Origin: Gemmatimonadaceae bacterium
GTDB lineage: Bacteria; Gemmatimonadota; Gemmatimonadetes; Gemmatimonadales; Gemmatimonadaceae
Direction of reading: 5' to 3'
Assembly (NCBI GenBank): GCA_037721215.1
Contig: JBBJNV010000001.1
Coordinates: forward strand, 1 to 64,000
DNA: 64,000 bases
Part shown: positions 7,721-15,650 of the stretch, piece by piece
How the letters are laid out: every line of letters begins with the position of its first letter
Position numbering within the stretch: position 1 is the first letter of the stretch
Made by a program: the position numbers and the translations under genes
Notes under the pieces: model-generated
The model's input: only the letters and a program-made list of their open reading frames with translations
What the model was told of the DNA's origin: nothing
Database searches by the model: none

Positions 7721-9003
7721 GTAAATATCGACATATGCAGGAAGCTTGGGGCATCGAGGGCAATCCATTTCCGTCCGAAGCGATCCATCAGGGAAACGAG
7801 CCGTACAGCCCAGGCGTATTTGCCGATGAGCAAGAGCTGTTTTTTTCCCGCCTCATTTACGGCGCGGCCATGGATCGCCGTGGGTTCGGCTACCTCTGGT
7901 CAAAAGGCCCCTCCGGCGAAGACACAGGATTCGGTAAGACAACGCTATTGAAAAATGCGGCAAAAATGATAAATGCTGATTTTGGATCGGCGGTCCTGAT
8001 TTCAGCCGGCATGCGCGAGGATCGATTGTCGAAACACCCCGCGCTGGCCGCATACGCCTCACTGACTACGACCGACGTAACAGGTATTTACCCAATCTTG
8101 TTCGCAGCGGTCGAGTATCTCGCAGATCCAAAATACTCTCCAAGTGGAATTGCAGTTCTAGACACACTTCGTGGAAAAATTCGCGATGCCAACGGGCTTG
8201 CGGCTGGCGATGCAGAGGGGCTGAGGACCGTCCTTCAGGCGACACGCAGGAATCTTGGGGCGACGCTTCCGCCACTCCGAGCCGACGCACTCGATGCGTT
8301 TTGTGACGGAAGCGATAGCGATTTTGCGGCTTTCCTCGGAGAGGTCTCTCCGGCAAGCCGTGTTCGTAACGGCCTCGCGTACTTTGATTTTGCTTTTTCC
8401 TTGGCGGCGGCTGCTGGTATCAAGCACTTCTTTGTCCTCGTGGATCAGCTCGAGGACCTTGCAACCAATCAGACTGTTACCAAAGCAAAACGTAGCCGAG
8501 AAGTAGGTCGGCTTCGTGATGTAATAGCTGAGATGGTGCCCTTCGTGGGACGCGTTCATTTCGTTTTCACCTTCCACATTCGTGCATCCGACGCACTCAT
8601 TGACTTCTGGGTCCAGAACAGGCTTCCAAGCTTCGATCCGGAGGATCACAGCAATGAGGGATCGGTAGTCGTGCTTCGGGGAATTCAGGAGACGAGCCAA
8701 GTCCGTGACCTCTTGATGACCTATCTCGACGAGCTTCGCGAAGATGGCCCCACAGGTACAATTGCGCCTTTCACCGAGAGCGTGCTGCCGCTGTTGCTCG
8801 AACGTTCCGGCGGGCGTCCAGGGCTCTTACTCTCGTTCGCGCACAAGCTCTTTGACCGGGCCGCTGACCAAGAGATACCGCAGATCGACCGGCTGTTTGT
8901 CCAAAGCCTGCTTGGACTAGACGCGGCGACAACATTCACGAATCGGCGACGCGAGTCGGTCGAACCTAGGGATGCTCGTGCTGTCGATGATCTCCTTACC
9001 TAA
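7717..9003 (+). CDS. P-loop ATPase of accessory block
   Basis: A 428-residue protein. Walker A is the GFGKTT segment at residues 71-76, preceded by an atypically spaced GPSGEDT. Walker B is FFVLVDQLEDL (Asp243). VHFVFTFHIRASDAL (around 280-294) resembles sensor 1. A helical C-terminal domain follows, with ERSGGRPGLLLSFAHKL as in ORC/STAND-like ATPases. It starts at TTG 7717, with GGGAG about 7 nt upstream, overlapping the previous gene. Within the block it is probably the motor or switch that controls the nuclease encoded 8 nt downstream. Confidence 0.85.
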   Translation: MSKYRHMQEAWGIEGNPFPSEAIHQGNEPYSPGVFADEQELFFSRLIYGAAMDRRGFGYLWSKGPSGEDTGFGKTTLLKNAAKMINADFGSAVLISAGMREDRLSKHPALAAYASLTTTDVTGIYPILFAAVEYLADPKYSPSGIAVLDTLRGKIRDANGLAAGDAEGLRTVLQATRRNLGATLPPLRADALDAFCDGSDSDFAAFLGEVSPASRVRNGLAYFDFAFSLAAAAGIKHFFVLVDQLEDLATNQTVTKAKRSREVGRLRDVIAEMVPFVGRVHFVFTFHIRASDALIDFWVQNRLPSFDPEDHSNEGSVVVLRGIQETSQVRDLLMTYLDELREDGPTGTIAPFTESVLPLLLERSGGRPGLLLSFAHKLFDRAADQEIPQIDRLFVQSLLGLDAATTFTNRRRESVEPRDARAVDDLLT

Positions 9004-9011
9004 ACCGTAAG

Positions 9012-9812
9012 GTGAAATGGCTGGAGAGTTTTGTCGAAGACACCTACTTGCTGGCACGCTTTCACGTTCCTCAACTAGAGGGATGGTTGAGAGGCAGGAT
9101 TTGGGAAAAGTGGGCGGCACGGTCGCTGGGGGACCATACTTGGATCCACCAAGCTGCCGGTCAACTGCGATTATTCGGACACGGGTCTGCGTCGGGACTT
9201 CGGCACGAGATCGATGGCGCAGGCGCGCGCGATGGCGGGGTGATCTTGGTTGAAACGAAATCGTACAGCAGTTCGAGTCCTAGCAAGTCGGACATTTGCG
9301 TCTTTGACCGGAAAACGTTCGATCTCTATGTTGACCGATGCAGAAGAAAAGAGAAGGGTCCGCACTGGCGCATACTCGTCTCGTCTACCGCATTGGATGA
9401 AAGCATCCGAGCCTACTGTTACCTGTATGGAATCATTGCGGTGTATCCAAGCCACATACCTTTGCCGATGCTCTTGGCCTTGGCCGCAAAACCCTGTGCA
9501 GGCGAATTCTTCTCCGACACTCTTCTAAGTGAAATTGTACGGCTCGGCGAGCCCGCAGTTGCCTCGATGGAGAAACGGTACGTTCCCGAATCACATTTCT
9601 TAAAATTCGATCTGCGCGGTTTTGATGGTCGCGCGCTCAAAGACTTGCTTTGGCTTCAATCAACCATGTCGGAAGAGTTTCTTGATCTCCTTGATCGAGA
9701 ACGGCCGGGCTATTACGAGGTACGCGCCGAACTCCTTGTAGAAAAATTGGGGCTTTCAGTTAGCGCTGCGACATCAACGACCGGCGAACCGATAGCAATT
9801 GTTCGCCCATAA
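9012..9812 (+). CDS. PD-(D/E)XK-type nuclease
   Basis: A 266-residue protein. SGLRHEIDGAGARDGGVILVETKSY-type spacing gives Asp68 and Glu81-x-Lys83, the restriction-endonuclease catalytic core, with the usual hydrophobic strand before ExK. The N-terminal helices (VPQLEGWLRGRIWEKWAA) and the C-terminal region have no motif I recognise. GTG 9012 is the start; the ribosome-binding site is weak. It lies 8 nt after the ATPase gene, with the same strand and AT-richer composition, so the two probably act as a nuclease-ATPase pair. Confidence 0.82.
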   Translation: MKWLESFVEDTYLLARFHVPQLEGWLRGRIWEKWAARSLGDHTWIHQAAGQLRLFGHGSASGLRHEIDGAGARDGGVILVETKSYSSSSPSKSDICVFDRKTFDLYVDRCRRKEKGPHWRILVSSTALDESIRAYCYLYGIIAVYPSHIPLPMLLALAAKPCAGEFFSDTLLSEIVRLGEPAVASMEKRYVPESHFLKFDLRGFDGRALKDLLWLQSTMSEEFLDLLDRERPGYYEVRAELLVEKLGLSVSAATSTTGEPIAIVRP

Positions 9813-9851
9813 CTTCTCACGCTGCCGTGCGTGTACTTCAGAGGTAACCTG

Positions 9852-10406
9852 ATGGGTAGCCGCAAACGATACAGAATCTCTAACTTACAGATCACTCTTG
9901 CAAACGCCGGCCGCGCTTCATGGCAGTTTGCCGGGAGGACTGTTCACGGTCACGACCATTTGTACGAGGTGCGCGATCTGAATTTTCCATCCCTGAATAA
10001 TTGGACCGTTGCTGTGCGAGTGCCTAAACGGGGAATCGGGTCCGTTGTGGTGCAGCCCAGGCAAGTCCCAGGAAAGAGAACTTGGGCGGGTCTAGATCGT
10101 CGTTCCCTGGTATTTGTGCGTGCAACTCGGTTGCCATACAGAGATCGACGTTACTGCAAGATCAGCCTCGCTGACCCGAGCGGCGTCCGCACGAAGCACA
10201 CTCTAAGCCGTGGTGCGCGTTCTCACTTCCCTCACTGGCTGAAGCAGTATCAATATCGGATTCGCTTGAAGCAGACCGTTGCCCTGACTAAGGGCAATGA
10301 TGGAAATGCCCTTGTAGCGGTGGTTTGGCCGGAAGACTACCCCACAATGATTCGCCTGTACTTCGCTCTTAAGGTATGGGTTCTGGAGGAGCGATTTCAG
10401 ATATGA
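9852..10406 (+). CDS. Unknown basic protein of accessory block
   Basis: A 184-residue, strongly basic protein (MGSRKRYRISNLQ, many Arg/Lys/Tyr) with predicted beta-rich content and no recognisable motif. ATG 9852 is chosen because GAGG lies 7 nt upstream; an upstream GTG at 9831 has no such site. It follows the nuclease by 39 nt on the same strand and is probably the last gene of that operon. The charge suggests nucleic-acid binding, which is inference only. Confidence 0.7.
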   Translation: MGSRKRYRISNLQITLANAGRASWQFAGRTVHGHDHLYEVRDLNFPSLNNWTVAVRVPKRGIGSVVVQPRQVPGKRTWAGLDRRSLVFVRATRLPYRDRRYCKISLADPSGVRTKHTLSRGARSHFPHWLKQYQYRIRLKQTVALTKGNDGNALVAVVWPEDYPTMIRLYFALKVWVLEERFQI

Positions 10407-10941
10407 GCCCTTGGATGGTCATGCCTGAGGAGGCACACGGTCGCGAAGCCAAGCGAGGTGACGATCGCAGCGCTTCGGCTAACGGAGTTTAGTGTCAGCA
10501 GTAACTCGGATATTCGAATGAGCAGGCCGATTCCTGATCAGGCGTTGGATCACACAAAGTAAGAATGCGAGAAGTTGTTGCCCTCCAACAGCAGCAGGCT
10601 GGACAAGACTTACTCGAGCTTTATTCGCCGCGCTCAGGCATTTGTGGATCAACCTTAGGCTATGTCCTTGACACCGCACTTTGAGCGAGACCGAGCTGCG
10701 GAGGGGCCGTTCCCTTCTATCTCTTCGGCAACATGGTGGTAGCGGCGGCATGATTGACCGGGCTCTCAGCGTCGTGGTATCGCTCGTGTGAAAGGCGTTG
10801 AGTGGACCCTAACGGCTGCGGCTTCAGGAAGTCCCACGGAGAGCGAGGCATCTCACAGGCGCTGCCTTGCCCCCGTCAGAGACTTCGGCAGCGAAATAGA
10901 TGATGTGCGCGTTGATTAACTATCGACATGACAACACAATT
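10407..10941. other. 535-bp stretch with no supported gene
   Basis: No frame here has coding character that I trust. The 90-codon minus frame at 10479-10751 lacks a ribosome-binding site and any motif. The region may carry the methyltransferase promoter (AT-rich near 10913-10941) and decayed material. Confidence 0.5.
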
Positions 10942-12144
10942 ATGCGATTTTGCCGGGTGAGAAAAACCGACCGACCTCTCGAATTGCCGCTGGATGAACC
11001 ATTGAGCCACCTGGCCACCATAAGGCTCGCCGCAAGGGACGAGCGTCGGGTCTCGGGCCTCACGCACTCATTTTACCGATATCCAGCTCGGTTTTCGCCT
11101 CAGTTTGCAAGTGCCGCGATAACAGCTTTCTCAAAACCAGGCGACATTGTCCTCGATCCGTTTATGGGCGGTGGTACCTCAATTGTTGAGGCTTGCCGCC
11201 TTGGACGGATTGCTGTCGGTAGCGATATCAACGCTCTCGCTGTGTTCATTTGCCGAGTAAAAACAACGCCCCTCAAGGCTTCGCAAATTTTTGCATTACA
11301 GTGTTGGGCCGACGAAGTAGTGCCACAGCTCCGATACGCCGATAGTCTCGCGGGTCAATCGACGAGCAAGGATCATGAGACACGCAACCTGCACCTGCCG
11401 AACGCCCGGCCAATAAGGAAGCTCACTGCGCTCGCATTGGACACGCTCCCTCAACTCCCTGATGGGCCCACCCGACGATTTGGGCGTTGCGCACTTTTAC
11501 GGGCAGGCCAATGGGCGCTTAACGGAAGGAAGCTGCCGGTTGCCAGCGAGGCATTCCGTCTCAAACTGCAATTCTTCGTTCATGAGATGCTACAAGGTCT
11601 TGTTGAATACCAGTCCTGCCTTCCCCCCGGATCCAGAAGACCGAGACTCTCAGTCTGTTCAGCCGATCGAATCGCGACCGAGTTCCCCTTCCAAGATGGT
11701 CGGAAAGCCGACATGGTAGTTACAAGTCCGCCATACCCCGGCATCCATATCCTTTACCATCGCTGGCAAGTGGATGGTCGCAAAGAAACCAACGCCCCAT
11801 ATTGGATTTCCGCGACGCGAGATGGGGAAGGCTCGTCGTACTACAACATGGGAGACCGGCGTAACAGAAACTCCGATGATTACTTCGAGAATCTCAGCAA
11901 GGGACTACTGTCGATTCGTGCTGCTGTTCGCGACGGCGGCGTCTTCGCTCAGATGGTTGCCTTCGCTCGGCCACGATATGCCTTGCCTCGTTACCTGGAA
12001 GCCATGCGGCACGCGGGTTTTATGGAATTCCCACGCTTGCGCCGCCGTATGTGGCGTTCCGTTCCCAGCCGCGCCTGGCACGCATCCGTCAAAGGGCAGA
12101 CGGCGTCCGCACGGGAGGTTGTCCTTTTACACACCGCTGTCTAA
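10942..12144 (+). CDS. DNA methyltransferase, probably N4-cytosine type
   Basis: A 400-residue SAM-dependent amino-methyltransferase. Motif I is VLDPFMGGGTS (residues 71-80) and motif IV is VVTSPPYPG (261-268). The Ser-Pro-Pro-Tyr form is typical of N4-cytosine enzymes, though some N6-adenine enzymes share it. About 180 residues between them could hold target recognition. HSFYRYPARFSPQF upstream of motif I resembles the H-x-Y-P-A-K/R-F-x-P block of a known methylase subgroup. ATG 10942 is chosen for its AT-rich, motif-proximal position. Its stop overlaps the convergent GHKL gene stop by 3 nt. Confidence 0.88.
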   Translation: MRFCRVRKTDRPLELPLDEPLSHLATIRLAARDERRVSGLTHSFYRYPARFSPQFASAAITAFSKPGDIVLDPFMGGGTSIVEACRLGRIAVGSDINALAVFICRVKTTPLKASQIFALQCWADEVVPQLRYADSLAGQSTSKDHETRNLHLPNARPIRKLTALALDTLPQLPDGPTRRFGRCALLRAGQWALNGRKLPVASEAFRLKLQFFVHEMLQGLVEYQSCLPPGSRRPRLSVCSADRIATEFPFQDGRKADMVVTSPPYPGIHILYHRWQVDGRKETNAPYWISATRDGEGSSYYNMGDRRNRNSDDYFENLSKGLLSIRAAVRDGGVFAQMVAFARPRYALPRYLEAMRHAGFMEFPRLRRRMWRSVPSRAWHASVKGQTASAREVVLLHTAV

Positions 12145-14714
12145 TCCTCATCTCCTTGCATCGCAAGGCCAGTTACCTGCTCGTCGGTAAGAGCGCCGAG
12201 GTTATCAATCATCGGCACGATGAACGGGCCTAGGGCCCTCGTGACGGATCGGACTTCATCAACGATTGAAGGTGCGTCGTCTGAACGTCCGTTGACGGTT
12301 GCTGGTGATTTTGCTTTTGTTCTGCTGTCATGTATTAGCGCAAGCCCAATCAAAACATTGCCGTACGTAAACTTCGCTTCTGCTAGACGCACCGTGTCAG
12401 GTTTTCCTTTCATGTCATTTCGAAGAAAGATGTTGTCGACGTTCACGTAGAAGGTGAATGCATGGTCTTTCCCGTCGGTCGTAGCCTCCTCAACTACGTG
12501 GCACCCATCTTTCTCGTCGAACTTATACCTTTTCCAGAATTCGTCATCCCTGTGGACGCGAATGATATTCGGCATTGCAATGCCGCCGCTTGAGAGCGGG
12601 CCCTTGGAGTCTTTCCCTGTGCCCGATTCCGAACCGGCGCCATTTCCCGAGCCCTTCCGGCTGGTACGAGTTCCGCTTCCGTTGCCTCCCTTGGTCGCGG
12701 CGGTTAGACGAAGCCGAGCGACGTTTACAAATGGTTCGATCAACGTGTCGTCCTCGACAGTGCATGCGAGCGTGACATTACCGCCAATGGAAAGCTGATC
12801 TGGAGGTAGGTTGATACTCCAATTAGCGACACCATTGTGCAACGTGATGTTGTGGTCGAGCTCAATTCCCTCGAGAGTTCCATCCAAAACCTCGACATAG
12901 TATTTGCCTCGTACGTCCTCGCGGGAGAAATAATCATTCTCCACATCGGTGTCGAAGCGGATACGGCAACGTCTCCCTATCTCAGCGTTTCGCGCGAGTT
13001 CGAACGCATTTGGTTTTTCATGGAATCTGAAGAATGTTGGATGTGGGCGCCCTTCAAACGTTCCACTGCCATTGTCCGCACCTCCACCGCCCGCGCCATT
13101 GCCCGTACCTGGCTGCTGCCTCTCTGGTCTGTTGAGGCGTTGGCCACTGAGAAACAGCGATGCCAGGCTGGGAGAGGTTTTCAGAATAGAACTAAGTACC
13201 TCTTCTAGCGGTTTTGACTCGGAAAGACGATCTGAGATCTCGCTAGAGCGCCTGCGCTCCTGAAGCTCACGCAGTCCTGGGTGGCGGCCAAGTGCATCTT
13301 CCAATTCCTCTTCGACTGCTTTGCGCAGCTCACCATTACTCAACCGATCGCGCGAATTCATGAAAAGGTCCTCTCTCGCACCGACAGAGAGCGCGGAGCA
13401 ATCCACAACGACGAGGAGGGACTCCGCGATCCGCTGCATTTTTACTCTGCGGCGTTGAAAAAACGTTCGTGGGAGCCACCCATGAGTCTGGCCATTCATC
13501 GTGAAAATGATTCCTTCACTCGCTGCATATGTCTTCGCCCTGTCATCTTTGAAAGCGAAGATTTGGGCGACCATTTCTTCCCCTCGTACTTTGATCTGAA
13601 CGGAAGTCGGGTAGCCCTCCTCTAGATTTCCCCCTCTACCCGTTTGGAGTCTCGACAGAAGTCCAACCATTGAGTTTTCGAAACTGCGCTCGACAACGCC
13701 GCGGTACGGCCGGCATTCGTGAACTCTGACCGGCAGTGCGATCCCCGGTAGCAAAAGTTCTAGCCGAAAGAGAAGTCCATCTTTCATCAGCGCCTGGCTC
13801 GCGAAACCCTTCATGTCGTATTCGTAAAGCTTTATTGCGGAACCGAAGCTCACATCGCGCTTGTAAGGTTCATTGTGCTCTGGAAACAATGGAAGGGCGT
13901 TCGCCGTGAAGGAGAGGATGTCACCATTGTTGGGCTTCGCGCCGCTTCCCACGGGAGCGAGAAATCGATACACGGAGCTGCGAACCTGTCCCACACCAAT
14001 TGGCGGGCGTTCCCGCCGTACCACTGTGACGCTCCACTGCTCAGCGCCTTTGTCGGTTTCTTTACCTTGTTTGACGATCTCCGGGTCACGCTTTGTAATG
14101 AGAAGCTGAATGTTGTCTGTTCCGCAAAACTTCAAGGCCCCGGTACCTCCCATATTGAATTTGCCTTGGACGAATGGGATCCGGAGCTTGTTCTTACGAT
14201 TGATTGACAGGAACGTGTCGGGCACGCGCAACGGTGTCTGTCCTTCTCCTTGGTCGGCGATGGTGATACTTGCTTTATTACCCCCGGCGCGGGTCTCTCC
14301 GGTCACCGCAATCGTGATGAACTTGGCTTGAGTTAGTTGACGCTCCTGCGGCCAGTCCTTCAGGTGCCCGCCCTGTCCGGCAGGTTTGTTTCCCGGTTCA
14401 AAAAAGGCGGCGACGGCGTCGGTTATGCTCTGAGGCGCATCTGCAGATTCTGGATCTATTCCGCGACGTCTGCACTCGGCTAAGAGGCGCGCATCTACGG
14501 AGTTGACTACTTTCTCAACAAGAGCAGCTTCTGGCCGGCTCTGTTGGTTTCCAATAGTCGAATAATTCCCATCCGTGTCTCCGTAGAGCCGCCACGACTT
14601 TTGGTCATTCCAGAAACCGGAGTCGGTGAGAATCTTTCTTACTTGAGCCTCGGTATCGGCTTCGAGAAGCGAGAGTGCGAATGTCTTGATCTCTTCGTTC
14701 TTCATCTTAGTCAT
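12141..14714 (-). CDS. Large GHKL (Hsp90/MutL/MORC-like) ATPase
   Basis: An 857-residue protein with a Bergerat-fold ATPase at the N-terminus. The N box is LVEKVVNSVDA (Glu67, Asn71), G1 is IADQGEGQTP (Asp154) and G2 is GKFNMGGTG (184-192). A middle transducer-like region follows. After a Gly-rich linker near 555-570 comes a beta-rich, Ig-like segment (to about 690), then a second Gly/Ser linker and a C-terminal domain of about 120 residues. The start overlaps the upstream gene as ATGA. GHKL ATPases linked to methyltransferases and nucleases are known in bacterial restriction loci (MutL/MORC-related); this architecture is not one I can name. Confidence 0.85.
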   Translation of the reverse strand: MTKMKNEEIKTFALSLLEADTEAQVRKILTDSGFWNDQKSWRLYGDTDGNYSTIGNQQSRPEAALVEKVVNSVDARLLAECRRRGIDPESADAPQSITDAVAAFFEPGNKPAGQGGHLKDWPQERQLTQAKFITIAVTGETRAGGNKASITIADQGEGQTPLRVPDTFLSINRKNKLRIPFVQGKFNMGGTGALKFCGTDNIQLLITKRDPEIVKQGKETDKGAEQWSVTVVRRERPPIGVGQVRSSVYRFLAPVGSGAKPNNGDILSFTANALPLFPEHNEPYKRDVSFGSAIKLYEYDMKGFASQALMKDGLLFRLELLLPGIALPVRVHECRPYRGVVERSFENSMVGLLSRLQTGRGGNLEEGYPTSVQIKVRGEEMVAQIFAFKDDRAKTYAASEGIIFTMNGQTHGWLPRTFFQRRRVKMQRIAESLLVVVDCSALSVGAREDLFMNSRDRLSNGELRKAVEEELEDALGRHPGLRELQERRRSSEISDRLSESKPLEEVLSSILKTSPSLASLFLSGQRLNRPERQQPGTGNGAGGGGADNGSGTFEGRPHPTFFRFHEKPNAFELARNAEIGRRCRIRFDTDVENDYFSREDVRGKYYVEVLDGTLEGIELDHNITLHNGVANWSINLPPDQLSIGGNVTLACTVEDDTLIEPFVNVARLRLTAATKGGNGSGTRTSRKGSGNGAGSESGTGKDSKGPLSSGGIAMPNIIRVHRDDEFWKRYKFDEKDGCHVVEEATTDGKDHAFTFYVNVDNIFLRNDMKGKPDTVRLAEAKFTYGNVLIGLALIHDSRTKAKSPATVNGRSDDAPSIVDEVRSVTRALGPFIVPMIDNLGALTDEQVTGLAMQGDED

Positions 14715-15361
14715 CTCAACTTCTCCGGGGTTGCAATCCACGTTTTTTCTATTGCTGAGTCGACTACATCGGTTTGCTTGACCGTGTAGCCATCGTTTCC
14801 GTTCCGTTCGACAACTCCCAGTTGGCGTAGCCATGCTATGACCACGTAAACCTGGTAGGAGGGTACATCGTTTCCATCACTGTCTGTTATCGGGAGCAGC
14901 GTTTCCATGGTGAAGCTGTTCACATGACTACGAAGAGCATAACAAACCGCCGTTATCACACTCCTCGGCGCCTTGTGCTCGTAAGCACGACTTTCCTTCT
15001 TGGACCATCCGATCTTGACCAGCCGATCACCCTCTCTCTCAAAACGTGGATACGTCGTTCCGTTTTGTCGGATGGGCGAGCCGCTCGAGTGATGAAGACT
15101 CAGTGGGGCTTTGTCACCGCGGTCAAAGGTCGGACGCTCGTCCGCGACCTCGGTGAACGTGCGGACGGGGCCTGAACGCTGTTCTTTAAGCATCTGGTCG
15201 TGCCGAAGCGTTGCCAAAGATTCGGCTAGTTTTGCAAGAGCTGCTACATCTGAATACGACTGCGCCCCAAGGCAGTCTTGAATCAGAGATCTCAGCTGAT
15301 CTTCGGCCTTCTGGAGCACCGCGGAAGCGTTGCTCGCGGCATCTGTAATTGGAGAGTACAT
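14711..15361 (-). CDS. Small winged-helix-like partner of the GHKL ATPase
   Basis: A 216-residue protein. The N-terminal 65 residues are helical and coiled-coil-like (LQKAEDQLRSLIQDCLGA). The C-terminal 80 residues (AVCYALRSHVNSFTMETLLPI, then YQVYVVIAWLRQLGVVERNG, then YTV) read like a winged helix. The middle is unusual, carrying YPRFEREGDRLVKIGWSKKESRAYEHKAP. ATGA coupling to the GHKL gene indicates a two-gene operon. It may be a DNA-binding adaptor; no family recognised. Confidence 0.75.
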   Translation of the reverse strand: MYSPITDAASNASAVLQKAEDQLRSLIQDCLGAQSYSDVAALAKLAESLATLRHDQMLKEQRSGPVRTFTEVADERPTFDRGDKAPLSLHHSSGSPIRQNGTTYPRFEREGDRLVKIGWSKKESRAYEHKAPRSVITAVCYALRSHVNSFTMETLLPITDSDGNDVPSYQVYVVIAWLRQLGVVERNGNDGYTVKQTDVVDSAIEKTWIATPEKLR

Positions 15362-15423
15362 ATAGTTCCCATATAGCGGTTGGGACGTATATTGGGGCGC
15401 AACTCGAACCCTGTCAAGTTACT

Positions 15424-15435
15424 TATAGATCTATA
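15424..15435. promoter_or_regulatory. 12-bp perfect palindrome in divergent promoter region
   Basis: TATAGATCTATA lies in the AT-rich gap (15362-15650) between the GHKL operon and recC. Several TATA-like hexamers surround it, so it may be an operator or two face-to-face -10 boxes. There is no gene in this gap. Confidence 0.45.
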
Positions 15436-15650
15436 TACTTACATATCACGATTCTGTCCGGCCCTGCCAGAGATAGGGATTGAACGAATAAGGGCCGCAT
15501 GGAGGGATCGCAGCGCTCTCTCATTCTAAGGCAGCAAACTCAACATAAGTCGCGGTGGATAACGAAGGCGGGGCAGGTCACAAAGAGATGGCCACTGTCA
15601 GACGTCACTTCCAAATTACGGAGGGAAACAGACGTATACTAAGGACTTAC

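Noticed and set aside
10479-10751. A 90-residue minus-strand gene between the nuclease operon and the methyltransferase
   Set aside because: No ribosome-binding site, Cys/Arg/Pro-heavy composition and no neighbour relation.
6533-15361. DISARM, BREX, Dnd/Ssp or Zorya system
   Set aside because: No SNF2 helicase, DUF1998, PglZ, DndCDE or MotAB-like gene is present. The shared items (methylase, ATPase) are too general.
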